Shown one piece after another: positions 26,048 to 35,810 of a stretch of 64,000 nt of DNA. Position 1 is the first letter of the stretch; each line of letters starts with the position of its first letter. The stretch covers positions 149,812 through 213,811 of the forward strand of contig CAVZRO010000019.1 in NCBI GenBank assembly GCA_963777625.1, written 5' to 3'. A model generated the notes under the pieces. That model did not search any database. It saw only the letters and a program-made list of their open reading frames with translations, and had not been told where the DNA came from. Source of the stretch: DATDIC01 sp963777625 (GTDB taxonomy: Bacteria; Pseudomonadota; Alphaproteobacteria; Acetobacterales; Acetobacteraceae). The position numbers were made by a program, and so were the translations under genes.

Positions 26048-27356
26048 CTAGCTGAATTGAGCGAGCGCGTGCTCCACCGAGACCTCATGCCGCTCGCCCG
26101 AGGCGCGACGCTTCAGCTCCACTTTGCCGCTCGCCGCCCCCCGGGGACCGACCACAATCTGCCAGGGATGACCCATGAGATCCGCATCGGCAAATTTCAC
26201 GCCGGCCCGCTCCTCACGGTCATCGTACAGCCCTTGCTGCCCCAACAGCGCCGCGATCCGTTCGCATATTGCGTCGCAGCCCGCATCGCCGACTTTCAGG
26301 TTGATCACCACCGCTTTGAACGGCGCCACACTGTCCGGCCAGATGATGCCTGCCTCATCATGGCTTGCCTCGATCACCGCGCCCACCAGCCGGCTCACGC
26401 CGATGCCGTAGCTGCCCATTTCCGGCGCGACCGTTTTTCCATCGGGTCCGGCGACATGGAAACGCATCGGCGCCGAGTATTTGCTCCCAAAGTGGAAAAT
26501 ATGGCCAACCTCGATTCCCCGACCCTCCCGCCGGCGCTCCGGCGCAACATTCTCCCAAGCGACCGGATTGTGCTTGTCGTCGGTCGCCGCGTACATGCTG
26601 GTCATAAGCTGGAAGAACGCTTCCAGATCTCCCGGTTTCTCATAGCTATACGATGCTTTCCAGTCGATGCTCTCGAATGCCCCGTCGTAGAAGACCTCGC
26701 TCTCGCCGGTCGGCGCGAGGATGATGAATTCATGGCTGAGATCGCCGCCGATCGGCCCGGAGTTCCGCCGCCATCGGGATGGCCCTCAATCCCATTCGCT
26801 GAAATGTCCGCATATAGGCGAGCATCATCTTGCGATAGCTGACGACTGCTCCTTCGTGGTCGAGATCGATGCTATATGCATCTTTCATCAAAAACTCGCG
26901 GCCGCGCATCACGCCAAAACGGGGCCGTACTTCGTCGCGGAATTTCCACTGGATATGATAGATGATCTGCGGCAGTTCGCGGTAGCTGCGGACAGACTGG
27001 CGCATCAGGTCGGTCACCATCTCTTCATTCGTGGGCCCGTACAGCAGCTCGCGGTCGTGGCGGTCCCGGATACGCAGCATTTCCTTTCCATAATCATCGT
27101 AGCGCCCGCTCTCGCGCCATAGCTCGGCAGGCTGAATGGTGGGCATCAGCAGCTCCTGAGCGCCGGCGGCATCCTGCTCGTCCCGCACAATTGCCTCGAT
27201 TTTCTTCAACACGCGAAGACCGAGCGGAAGCCACGCATAGATGCCGGCCGACGTCTGCCGTACCATGCCCGCGCGCAACATCAGCCGATGCGACACGATC
27301 TGTGCTTCGGCTGGCGTCTCCTTGAGTGTGGGAATCAAGCTTTGTGAAAGGCGCAT
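26048..27356 (-). pseudogene. proS: Prolyl-tRNA synthetase, one frameshift (probably sequence error)
   Basis: Restored length is 435 residues, the short alphaproteobacterial form without the editing insertion. Motif 1 lies near KIEAIVRDEQDAAGAQELLM; motif 2 is FRDEVRPRFGVMRGREFLMK; motif 3 is GSYGIGVSRLVGAVIEA. At about 26760-26764 an extra base breaks the frame: removing it turns the AMAAE-type end into MAAESGPIGGDLSHEFIIL, the normal sequence. Since proS is essential and intact on both sides, an error is the simplest reading. It sits between the DUF1467 gene and lolC as in related genomes. Confidence 0.93.
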
Positions 27357-27672
27357 CGGCGATGATCCATGCTCAGTTCAAGATGAAGGACCGGACCCTA
27401 ACTCCCTGTCCTGCACCTGCCAATTGTCCAGAAACAACGGGGAGCTTCCGACACTATTGTGCGCTGCACAACGGACTGGCGCAAGAAAATCGGTTTACAA
27501 CTGGCCATGACGCAAGAATCTCCGTGACACGTTGAGCAGAGCGAGGTAACAAAAGAAAGGGCCATCGCTACGGCGATGGACCCGAGTTTGGGGAGGAAAC
27601 GCCAGTCACACGTCGGGCGGAGGAGAAACTCCTCTTCCTGGCCGTGACGGCGAAGTTATCTGGTCCGCTCGT
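27357..27672. other. Non-coding gap between DUF1467 gene and proS, with a terminator
   Basis: 316 bases with no supportable gene. It contains the terminator at 27550-27583 and, on the minus strand below it, must hold the proS promoter. No clear -35/-10 pair was found. Confidence 0.5.
27550..27583 (-). terminator. Rho-independent terminator downstream of the rnj/DUF1467 genes
   Basis: Arms GGGCCATCGC (27559-27568) and GCGATGG-A-CCC (27573-27583, one bulged A) around TACG. In the minus-strand RNA the stem is followed by TTTCTTTTG (27550-27558). It would end the coaX-rnj-DUF1467 transcript and insulate proS. Confidence 0.75.
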
Positions 27673-27933
27673 TCAGGTGTCCGGCAACGCCAACCAGCCA
27701 TGCCTGAAACTGAGATAGGGGCTCGTAATCAGCAGCCACGCACCGAACCAGATAATCGCGGCCACAATGGACGTTGCGATCACTTTGGCCACCAGGCGCG
27801 GACGTTCCGGCGCGCCGCGCCAGCCCGTCGCGGGGTCGGGATCTGAAGGTGTGCGGACACCCCACGGCAACACCGCAAACAACGCCGTCCACCAAATGAG
27901 CACGTAAAGTACGACTCCGGTGAACCAATTCAT
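27673..27933 (-). CDS. DUF1467 family small membrane protein
   Basis: 86 residues with two membrane helices (NWFTGVVLYVLIWWTALFAV and ATSIVAAIIWFGAWLLI) joined by a loop GVRTPSDPDPATGWRGAPER. The WWTALFAVLPWGVRT start is typical of DUF1467, found next to rnj and proS in alphaproteobacteria. Function is unknown. It follows rnj by 34 bases and precedes a terminator, so it ends the operon. Confidence 0.85.
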   Translation of the reverse strand: MNWFTGVVLYVLIWWTALFAVLPWGVRTPSDPDPATGWRGAPERPRLVAKVIATSIVAAIIWFGAWLLITSPYLSFRHGWLALPDT

Positions 27934-27967
27934 CGCAATTCAGCAGCCAACCCCTGCGCGCGGGTCA

Positions 27968-29620
27968 TCATGTGCCGATCCGCAACAAGTGGACATCAAC
28001 CATGGGGCGCTTATGCAAACGGCGCCCGACCGCGCGGCGCAGCGCCGCCCGAGCCGCATCATGCAACGCCGCGTCATCCCGGCGTAGAGCTGCCGGCAAA
28101 CCGACAATCGCCGAGGCGAACTCATCCGCGATGCTGCTCGTCTCGGGGTCGTCAGCCTCGAACAGGCCGGGCGCGCTGATCCGGGGCGATGCACATAGCC
28201 GCCCTGCACCATCCACCACCAGACTGCCCACGATCACCCCGTTGAATAGCATCCTGCGACGCGCCACCATAACACCGCCCGACAATGGCACCAGCCGTCC
28301 CCCGTCTGGCACCAGCCGACCAGTCGGCGCGCTGTCCACCACCTCGGCGTTGCCAGGCGCCAACTTCAAAATGTCACCATCTTCAAGCAGCAGCGGCGTA
28401 CTGCCTGCCTCTCGCGCGAGTTCCGCGTGCGCCGACAAATGGCGCCACTCCCCATGCACCGGCACCGCGAACCTGGGCTTCACCATACGATAAAGACGTC
28501 GCAGCTCGTCCCGCGCCGGATGACCGGATACATGCACAAGATGGTCCATGTCGGTCATCAGTTGCACGCCGCGTCGGACCAGATTGTCCTGAACGGTGCC
28601 GATCGCCCGCTCATTGCCGGGGATCACCCGGCTCGAGAAAATCACCGTGTCGCCCTCACCCAATACGACACGTGGATGGGTGTCCATCGCAACCCGCGAC
28701 AAAGCCGATCGCGGCTCACCCTGGCTCCCGGTGATCACGATCAACAGGTTGTCGTCGGGGATCGATCCCGCGTCGTCCTCGGAAACGAACTCGGGCACGG
28801 CCCGCAGGTAGCCACACTCCCGTGCCGCACCCTCAAGGTTGCGCAGGCTGCGTCCGACCAGCGCCACTGTCCGCCCGGCATCGCGGGCGGCGAGGGAGAT
28901 CGACTCGATCCGGGCCACATTGCTGGAAAAGCAGGTCACCGCCACCCGGCCGCGCAAATCTCGGATCAGCGCCGACAGGCTGCGCCGAACTTCCGCCTCG
29001 CTCCCGGAGTGACCCTCCACCATCGCGTTGGTCGAATCGCAAACCATCGCCAGCACGCCCTGCGCGCCGAGGGCTGCGAAGGCCGCTTCATCCGTGGGTG
29101 GTCCAATTAGCGGGTCGGGATCGAGCTTCCAGTCTCCCGTGTGCAGCACGATGCCGGCTGGCGTCGTAATTGCCAGCGCCTGCGCTTCAGGGATCGAATG
29201 GGCAACACGTATGAGTTGGATCGAGAACGGCGGCAATTCGATCGCGCCGCCCGGCTCCACGACGCGCAGCGGCACCTGCGCCAGAAGTTGCACCTCGGCC
29301 AGCTTCCGCCGAAGCACCGAAGCCGCGAACGGCGTAGCATAGACGGGACAGCGAAGCGCCGGCCACAGCCAAGCGACCGCACCTATATGATCCTCATGCG
29401 CATGGGTAATAACTAGGCCGAGCAGCCGGTCCCGCCTCTGGGCAATGAAGCTGGGATCTGGCGTCATGATATCGACCTCCGGGTACTCTGACCCGCCGAA
29501 GCCGATCCCACAGTCAACCGCCAGCCACCTGCCGTTGCACCGGTACAAGTTCAGGTTCATGCCAATCTCGCCTGTCCCGCCCAGCGGCAGGAAAGCGAGA
29601 TCCGCCTCGTCGTCGTTCAT
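27968..29620 (-). CDS. rnj: Ribonuclease J
   Basis: 550 residues, metallo-beta-lactamase/beta-CASP nuclease with 5'-3' exonuclease and endonuclease activity in mRNA and rRNA processing. The zinc motif is VITHAHEDHIGA. Beta-CASP signatures: CDSTNAMVEGHSGSE, VAVTCFSSNVARIES and VPVHGEWRHLSAHAELA. GGTGEIGMNLNLYRCNG near the start is family-specific. Its ATG overlaps the coaX stop (ATGA), so the two are co-translated. Confidence 0.96.
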   Translation of the reverse strand: MNDDEADLAFLPLGGTGEIGMNLNLYRCNGRWLAVDCGIGFGGSEYPEVDIMTPDPSFIAQRRDRLLGLVITHAHEDHIGAVAWLWPALRCPVYATPFAASVLRRKLAEVQLLAQVPLRVVEPGGAIELPPFSIQLIRVAHSIPEAQALAITTPAGIVLHTGDWKLDPDPLIGPPTDEAAFAALGAQGVLAMVCDSTNAMVEGHSGSEAEVRRSLSALIRDLRGRVAVTCFSSNVARIESISLAARDAGRTVALVGRSLRNLEGAARECGYLRAVPEFVSEDDAGSIPDDNLLIVITGSQGEPRSALSRVAMDTHPRVVLGEGDTVIFSSRVIPGNERAIGTVQDNLVRRGVQLMTDMDHLVHVSGHPARDELRRLYRMVKPRFAVPVHGEWRHLSAHAELAREAGSTPLLLEDGDILKLAPGNAEVVDSAPTGRLVPDGGRLVPLSGGVMVARRRMLFNGVIVGSLVVDGAGRLCASPRISAPGLFEADDPETSSIADEFASAIVGLPAALRRDDAALHDAARAALRRAVGRRLHKRPMVDVHLLRIGT

Positions 29621-30429
29621 TCGGTGTCGCTCAACCGTGACGATCTATCACGCGGCAATGTGGGCGCTGGATTGCGCTCCGCCAACATGCGCAGGCCATC
29701 GAGCGTCAGGTCCGGGTCGACCTGCTCGATTATCAGCGTGCCTTCGGCAAACAGCGGCGCCAGCCCGCCCGTCGCAACCACCTTCATAGGGCCGCCGTAC
29801 TCTCCCTTGATGCGCTGAACAAGGCCCTCGATCAGTCCGACATAGCCCCAATAAACGCCGGACTGCATGGCCGGAACGGTAGCGCGGCCAATCACCGCCT
29901 GCGGCCGGCCAATCCCAATTCGCGGCAAACGGGCGGCCGCGTGGTGCAACGCCTCCAGCGAAAGATTGATCCCAGGGGCAATCACACCTCCGAGATAGGC
30001 ACCCGCTTGGTCAATCACGTCGAACGTCGTGGCAGTTCCGAAATCCACCACGATCAGCGGACCGCCGAATTTATGATGTCCGGCGAGTGCGTTCAGCAAA
30101 CGGTCGGCGCCCACCTCGTCCGGGTTGTCCACGTTGATATCGAACCCCCAATCCAGCGCGGCGCGCGCGATCAGCGGTTCGATGGAGAACCAGTCGCGAC
30201 ACAGGCGTCGCAGGTGATACAGCGCCGCCGGAACGACGGTACCAATAACCGCACTTGATACGTCGCCAGGCGTCAGTCGGGCTCGTTCCAGCAGCGAGAG
30301 CAGCCAGACCGCATACTCGTCCGACGTGCGCTGGGCGTCGGTGCGGATACGCCAGATACCACGCCAGGCGGCACCATCATGCACCGCAACGACGACATTC
30401 GTGTTTCCGGCATCGATTACAAGCAGCAT
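29617..30429 (-). CDS. coaX: Type III pantothenate kinase
   Basis: 270 residues. Phosphorylates pantothenate in the first step of CoA synthesis, without feedback inhibition by CoA. The P-loop-like motif is LVIDAGNTNVVVAVHDG; then EVGADRLLNALAGHHKFG and VVDFGTATTFDVI, the ASKHA-fold phosphate motifs; PGINLSLEALHHAAARLPRI follows. ATG 30429. In many related genomes birA lies between nuoN and this gene; here the gap is only 164 bases and I see no birA. Confidence 0.96.
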   Translation of the reverse strand: MLLVIDAGNTNVVVAVHDGAAWRGIWRIRTDAQRTSDEYAVWLLSLLERARLTPGDVSSAVIGTVVPAALYHLRRLCRDWFSIEPLIARAALDWGFDINVDNPDEVGADRLLNALAGHHKFGGPLIVVDFGTATTFDVIDQAGAYLGGVIAPGINLSLEALHHAAARLPRIGIGRPQAVIGRATVPAMQSGVYWGYVGLIEGLVQRIKGEYGGPMKVVATGGLAPLFAEGTLIIEQVDPDLTLDGLRMLAERNPAPTLPRDRSSRLSDTE

Positions 30430-30593
30430 CGGAGTTCCTGATGCCTGCGGGGGCTCTCAGTCAAGCCGGCCAAAGATGGGCGCGGCTTCAGTCCTGGTGC
30501 GTCAGATATTCCGACTGTCAAAACCACATTCGCGATTCAAGTGCAGCGGAAGGGCCCGGCTTCGTCAAGCCAGTGCCGAGCCTCCTCTTTCGA

Positions 30594-32012
30594 TCAGAAC
30601 AGAGCAGCAGCAGCAGCCCCCGCGGCCGTAACGAACGGGCCAGGGAACAGGAAGAACAGCAGCGTGAACAAGCCCGTCACCGCGGCAACGAAGGAGACCG
30701 CGCCAGGCCGGCGATCGAAGCTCGGAGCCGGTGCATCGAAGTACATAACCTTCACGATGCGCATGTAGTAGTACGACGCGACGACGCTGGTCAGCACGCC
30801 AATAACGGCGAGCGTCCACAGACCGGCCTGGACCGAAGCCAGAAACACGTACAGCTTGCCGAAAAATCCAGACAGCGGGGGGATACCCGCCATGCTGAAC
30901 ATGAACACCGCAAACGCGAGTGCCAGCGCCGGATCGGTGCGTGACAGGCCACTAAGGTCATCTATTCGTTCCAGCGCCAGCCCGCGCCTCCGCATGGCAA
31001 TGATGCAGGCCCAGGTACCTGCACTCATAAAGATGTACACAATTAGATAGACCAGCGTGCCACGGATGCCCGCGGCGGTTCCGACCACCAGCCCGATCAG
31101 CGCGTATCCCACATGACCAATCGAGGAGTACGCCATGAGTCGCTTGATACTGGTCTGCCCGATCGCCGCAAGAGCGCCAAGGACCATCGAAGCGATCGCG
31201 ATGATTTCCAGCAACAATTGCCAGGACAGCAGCAGGTGGCCGAATGGCCCCACCATCGTCCTGAGGAACAACCCCACGGCAGCGATCTTGGGTGCGGTAG
31301 CGAAGAACGCCGTCACCGATGTAGGCGCCCCCTCATAGACGTCCGGTGTCCACATGTGGAAGGGCGCAGCAGAAACCTTGAAAGCAAGCCCGACAATGAC
31401 AAACACCACGCCGACGATCATGCCCGGTGATGCCTCGCCGGGCGACGCGAGGATGCGTGCCAGCACGCGGAAGTCCATCGATCCCGAGAATCCATAGACG
31501 AGCGAGATGCCATAGAGCAATAGACCCGAGGCCAGTGCACCAAGGACAAAATACTTTAGCCCTGCCTCGGACGAGCGTAATTCGTCGCGGGCGAATGCCG
31601 CCATGACGTAAAGTGCGAGTGACTGCAGCTCGAGCGACAGGTAGAGCGTCATCAGGTTGGTAGCCGATGCCATTCCCATCATGCCAACGACCGCGAATAG
31701 CATCAGGACCGGATATTCGAATCGCGCGATCCCCTGCTCCCGGTTGTAGTCGAGCGAAAGGATCAGCGCGAGCGCGGCCCCCACGAGCACCAGCGCATTG
31801 ATCAAGATAGAGAACGGATCGACCGTGAACTGCCCGAAATAGCCAACGCCGCCGACGCGGGTTACCATCAGAAATCCGGTCAGCAGGAACGACCCCAGCA
31901 CCATCATGGTGCAAAGCTGCGTCGAATCCTCCCGACGCAGCACGCCGTACACCAGGATCAGCATGCCGAGGATCGCAAGAACAATCTCAGGGAGTGCGAC
32001 TGTCCAATTCAT
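30594..32012 (-). CDS. nuoN: NADH-quinone oxidoreductase subunit N
   Basis: 472 residues from ATG 32012 (MNWTVALPEIVLAIL); the open frame continues far upstream but there only shadows nuoM. Antiporter-like proton-pumping subunit with about 14 helices. Conserved points: the Glu in LSLELQSLALYVMAAF, the Lys in LAFKVSAAPFHMWTPDVYEG and KRLMAYSSIGHVGYALIG. The start overlaps the nuoM stop by four bases. Last gene of the nuo operon. Confidence 0.97.
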   Translation of the reverse strand: MNWTVALPEIVLAILGMLILVYGVLRREDSTQLCTMMVLGSFLLTGFLMVTRVGGVGYFGQFTVDPFSILINALVLVGAALALILSLDYNREQGIARFEYPVLMLFAVVGMMGMASATNLMTLYLSLELQSLALYVMAAFARDELRSSEAGLKYFVLGALASGLLLYGISLVYGFSGSMDFRVLARILASPGEASPGMIVGVVFVIVGLAFKVSAAPFHMWTPDVYEGAPTSVTAFFATAPKIAAVGLFLRTMVGPFGHLLLSWQLLLEIIAIASMVLGALAAIGQTSIKRLMAYSSIGHVGYALIGLVVGTAAGIRGTLVYLIVYIFMSAGTWACIIAMRRRGLALERIDDLSGLSRTDPALALAFAVFMFSMAGIPPLSGFFGKLYVFLASVQAGLWTLAVIGVLTSVVASYYYMRIVKVMYFDAPAPSFDRRPGAVSFVAAVTGLFTLLFFLFPGPFVTAAGAAAAALF

Positions 32013-33541
32013 CGGTGTGCGACCTCTGCCAGCTTCACGTTGGGTTTCGGCAGAATCATCGCTTGCTGATGTTGGGTGACCATCTGCTGCACGGTGGTGT
32101 CCCAGAACCGCGTGAAGCTCGACGGATATACGCCCATCCAGATTGTCACCACAGCTAGCGGGACGAACAAGGCGATCTCGCGCGGCGAGAGGTCCAATAT
32201 TCCCTGTAGATCGATCTTGGTCAGCCGACCAAAAATCATGCGCCGATACATGTAAAGCATGTACATCGGACCGAGGATCATTCCCATCGTACCGAGCAGC
32301 GCCAACCAGAAGTTCACGTGCAACGCTCCGATGATCACCATGAACTCGCCGACGAAGCCGGACGTGCCAGGCAGGCCGACCGAGGCCATCATGAACACCA
32401 TGAAAAAGAAGGCGTAGGCCGGCATGCGGTCGACCAGTCCGGTGAAGCGGGCGATCTCGTGCGTGTGCAGCCGGTCGTAGATCACGCCAACGATCAGGAA
32501 GAGGGCGGCGGAAACTATCCCGTGCGAGAGCATCTGGAACAGTGCGCCCTGGATGCCCTGGACATCGAAGGTGAATATGCCGATCGTGACGACACCCATA
32601 TGGGCGACCGAGGAGTATGCGATCAGCTTTTTCATGTCGGTCTGCGCCAGCGCTACGTAGGCAGTGTAGATCACTGCGACGACCGACAGCGTGTAGATCA
32701 ATGGCGCCAGTTGCGCCGATGCGATCGGCAGCATTGGTACAGAGAATCGCAAGTAGCCATACGCCCCCATCTTTAGCAGCACCGCCGCCAACATCACCGA
32801 ACCAGCGGTCGGCGCCTCCACATGCGCGTCCGGCAACCAGGTGTGCACCGGCCACATCGGCACCTTCACCGCGAACGATGCCATCAGCGCGAGGAACAGC
32901 CACGTCTGCATTCTGGCCGGGAATTGTGTGTGCTGCAGGACTGTGATGTCGGTGGTGTGGGCATAAAACCACATCGCCAGCAGCGCCAGCAGCATCAGTA
33001 TCGAGCCGGTCAGCGTATAGAGAAAGAACTTGAAGGCCGAATAGACCCGCCGCTCACCGCCCCAGACCCCGATAATCAGGAACATCGGGATCAGCACACC
33101 CTCAAAGAAAATGTAGAACACGACGAAATCGAGTGCGCAGAACATCCCGACCGTCATGGTCTCGAGGATCAGGAACGTGATCATGTACTCACGGACGTGG
33201 TGCCGAATTACCTCCCAACTCGACAGGATGCAGATCGGTGTGAGAAACGTGGAGAGCAACACGAACAGTACCGAGATGCCGTCCACACCAACCTTGTAGC
33301 CAACACCGTAGTCCGGCAACCACGGCAGGTTCTCCACGAACTGAAATCCCGGGTCATTGGGAGTCCAGTCGGCCCACAGCACCAGGCTGAGCGCCAGCAC
33401 GATCAGGCTCGTCCACAAGGCGGCCCAGCGCGCATTGGCTGCGACGGTCGCTTCATCCCCCCGAATTGTGAGGATGACCCCGCAGCCGACCATCGGCAGC
33501 CAGGTAATCAGCGAAAGAACGGGGAAGCCGACGGTGTTCAT
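32009..33541 (-). CDS. nuoM: NADH-quinone oxidoreductase subunit M
   Basis: 510 residues, antiporter-like membrane subunit. The key Glu is in FVVFYIFFEGVLIPMFLIIG; the Lys in ASFAVKVPMWPVHTWLPDAH with VEAPTAGSVMLA; TDMKKLIAYSSVAHMG carries the second conserved Lys. ATG at 33539-33541, five bases after the nuoL stop; its own stop overlaps nuoN. Confidence 0.97.
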   Translation of the reverse strand: MNTVGFPVLSLITWLPMVGCGVILTIRGDEATVAANARWAALWTSLIVLALSLVLWADWTPNDPGFQFVENLPWLPDYGVGYKVGVDGISVLFVLLSTFLTPICILSSWEVIRHHVREYMITFLILETMTVGMFCALDFVVFYIFFEGVLIPMFLIIGVWGGERRVYSAFKFFLYTLTGSILMLLALLAMWFYAHTTDITVLQHTQFPARMQTWLFLALMASFAVKVPMWPVHTWLPDAHVEAPTAGSVMLAAVLLKMGAYGYLRFSVPMLPIASAQLAPLIYTLSVVAVIYTAYVALAQTDMKKLIAYSSVAHMGVVTIGIFTFDVQGIQGALFQMLSHGIVSAALFLIVGVIYDRLHTHEIARFTGLVDRMPAYAFFFMVFMMASVGLPGTSGFVGEFMVIIGALHVNFWLALLGTMGMILGPMYMLYMYRRMIFGRLTKIDLQGILDLSPREIALFVPLAVVTIWMGVYPSSFTRFWDTTVQQMVTQHQQAMILPKPNVKLAEVAHR

Positions 33542-33545
33542 TGCC

Positions 33546-35477
33546 TCACCGCCAGATCAGGAACACGCCGACCAGCACCACCAGGCCGATCAGCATCACG
33601 AAGGCATACACCGCAATGGAGCCGGTCTGCATTCGCACCGCTCCTTTCGAGCCATCTACCGTAAGCTCGGCCAGCCCGTTTGGCACCCCGTCGATCAATG
33701 TCATGTCGCCGGTGTGCCAAAGCAGGTTTGCCAACCGGAAGGCGGGGCGAACGAACAGAAAATCATAGATCTCATCGAAGTAGTACTTGTTCAGCAGCAG
33801 CAGGTAGATCGGTCGGAACGTATTGGCCAGCCGCACCGGGACCATCGGATTGATCATGTAGAACCAGTACGCGACGGCGATGCCAGCGAGCCCGACGAGC
33901 AGCGGAATATAGCGTACGGCGCCGGGCAGACTCTCCATCAGGGTCATGACGTGGTTGTCTGGCGCGATCACGATGGAACCACGCCAATAGGCATCCCAGT
34001 CTGGCCCGATCAGCAGGTTGTGCAGCAGAAAGCCGGCGACCAGCGCTCCGACGGCAAGCGCCATCAGTGGCACGGTCATCACCCATGGACTTTCGTGGAT
34101 ATGCTGTTGCACATGCGCCTCGGCGCGCGACGTGCCGTGGAAGGTCATGAAGATAATGCGCCAAGTATAGAACGCCGTACAAAACGCACCGGCAACCCCG
34201 GCGAGCCATCCGTAGAGCGAGGCTCCACTGCCATAGGCAAACGCCGCCTCCAGGATCGCATCCTTGGAATAGTAGCCGGCAAAGGGAAAGATGCCGGCCA
34301 GGGCCAAGCCACCAAACCAGAAAGTTACATACGTAATGGGGATCTTCTTCCAGAGTCCTCCCATCTTCCGCATGTCCTGCTCATCGGACATCGCATGGAT
34401 CACCGAACCGCAACAAAGGAACAGCAACGCCTTGAAGAAAGCATGACACAACAAATGGAAGATCGACGCCGGGTAGGCGCCCACTCCGGCCGCAAGGAAC
34501 ATGTACCCGAGCTGCGAGCAGGTCGAGTACGCCACCACCTTCTTGATATCGTTCTGCACGCACCCGATGGTCGCCGCGAAGAAGCATGTCGTGCCGCCGA
34601 TCACGGTGACCAATGTCAGCGCCGCCGGCGCGTGATCCATAAGCGGCGACATCCGTGCCATCAGAAACACCCCTGCCGTCACCATTGTGGCGGCGTGGAT
34701 CAGCGCGGAAACCGGCGTTGGTCCTTCCATAGCGTCGGGCAGCCAGACATGCAGAAACAGTTGCGCCGATTTGCCCATTGCGCCGAAGAACAGCAGAATC
34801 CCGATCAGCTCCTCAACGCGGATCGTGCTGCCGAAAAGTCCGTAGAGGTCGTCATTGTGCTGAGCGAGGCCCTGGAAGATGACATCAAGCTGGAGCGAAC
34901 CGAAGGTCAGGAACGTCAACGCCAAGCCAATAGCGAAGAACAGATCGCCGATCCGGTTGACCACGAATGCCTTGATCGCCGCGGCATTTGCCGCCGGCCG
35001 GTCATACCAGTAGCCGATCAGCAGATAGGAACACAGCCCGACGCCTTCCCAGCCAAAGAAAAGTTGCAGCAGGTTGTCCGCTGTCACCAGCATCAACATG
35101 GCAAAGGTGAACAGGCTGAGATAGGCGAAGAACCGGTAGCGTCGGAACTTATCGTGGTGCATGTAGCCGATGCTGTACACATGGATCAGCATCGATACGA
35201 AAGTCACCATGGCGACCATCGATGCCGACAGCACGTCGTAGCGGAGCGCCCAATCCACTTGGAAATCGCCCGCATAGATCCAAGGCCCGAGTGAGACAGA
35301 GCCGGATGCGGCGCCGCCCCATTCAAGCTGCACCCAGGCGATCGGACCGCACACCGCCGCCAACAGCATGCACAAGATGGAAACCGCCTGCGCGGCCCGA
35401 TCGCCGATCCACCGGCCGAACAACCCCGACACCATCGCCCCGAACAGGGGCGCGAATACAGCCGTGATGAAGGTCAT
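33546..35477 (-). CDS. nuoL: NADH-quinone oxidoreductase subunit L
   Basis: 643 residues, the most distal antiporter-like pump, with a long C-terminal lateral helix expected around residues 530-580. Conserved: LQLFFGWEGVGLCSYLLIGY (Glu), GKSAQLFLHVWLPDAMEGPT (Lys and helix break), NDIKKVVAYSTCSQLGYMFL. ATG 35477. It follows nuoK by 11 bases. Confidence 0.97.
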   Translation of the reverse strand: MTFITAVFAPLFGAMVSGLFGRWIGDRAAQAVSILCMLLAAVCGPIAWVQLEWGGAASGSVSLGPWIYAGDFQVDWALRYDVLSASMVAMVTFVSMLIHVYSIGYMHHDKFRRYRFFAYLSLFTFAMLMLVTADNLLQLFFGWEGVGLCSYLLIGYWYDRPAANAAAIKAFVVNRIGDLFFAIGLALTFLTFGSLQLDVIFQGLAQHNDDLYGLFGSTIRVEELIGILLFFGAMGKSAQLFLHVWLPDAMEGPTPVSALIHAATMVTAGVFLMARMSPLMDHAPAALTLVTVIGGTTCFFAATIGCVQNDIKKVVAYSTCSQLGYMFLAAGVGAYPASIFHLLCHAFFKALLFLCCGSVIHAMSDEQDMRKMGGLWKKIPITYVTFWFGGLALAGIFPFAGYYSKDAILEAAFAYGSGASLYGWLAGVAGAFCTAFYTWRIIFMTFHGTSRAEAHVQQHIHESPWVMTVPLMALAVGALVAGFLLHNLLIGPDWDAYWRGSIVIAPDNHVMTLMESLPGAVRYIPLLVGLAGIAVAYWFYMINPMVPVRLANTFRPIYLLLLNKYYFDEIYDFLFVRPAFRLANLLWHTGDMTLIDGVPNGLAELTVDGSKGAVRMQTGSIAVYAFVMLIGLVVLVGVFLIWR

Positions 35478-35488
35478 TCGCGGAACCC

Positions 35489-35809
35489 CTACCCCTTCAT
35501 CAGGTTGACATCTTCAACCTGGATCGAACCGCGGTTCCGGAAATACACGACCACTATCGCGAGCCCGATCGAAGCCTCCGCCGCCGCCACCGTCAGCACG
35601 AACATCGCGAATATCTGCCCGACCAGATCGCCGAGCGCGGCGGAGAACGCCACCAGATTAAGGTTCACGGCCAGTAGAATCAGCTCTATCGACATCAGGA
35701 TGATGATGATGTTCTTCCGGTTCAGGAAGATGCCGAACACGCCCAGCACCAGCAAAATGGCGCTGACGACCAGAAAATGCCCCACCCCGACCTGCTGCAA
35801 TCCCTCCAT
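35489..35809 (-). CDS. nuoK: NADH-quinone oxidoreductase subunit K
   Basis: 106 residues from ATG 35809 (MEGLQQVGVGHFLVVSAILL); an upstream in-frame ATG would add ten residues out of keeping with the family and overlap nuoJ. Three helices with the conserved Glu residues in ILMSIELILLAVNLNLVAF and FVLTVAAAEASIGLAIVV. It starts next to the nuoJ stop. Confidence 0.96.
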   Translation of the reverse strand: MEGLQQVGVGHFLVVSAILLVLGVFGIFLNRKNIIIILMSIELILLAVNLNLVAFSAALGDLVGQIFAMFVLTVAAAEASIGLAIVVVYFRNRGSIQVEDVNLMKG

Positions 35810-35810
35810 G

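Noticed and set aside
32013..32972. Apparent N-terminal extension of about 320 residues on nuoN
   Set aside because: It overlaps nuoM in another frame and has no NuoN similarity; the ATG at 32012 gives the normal length and a four-base overlap.
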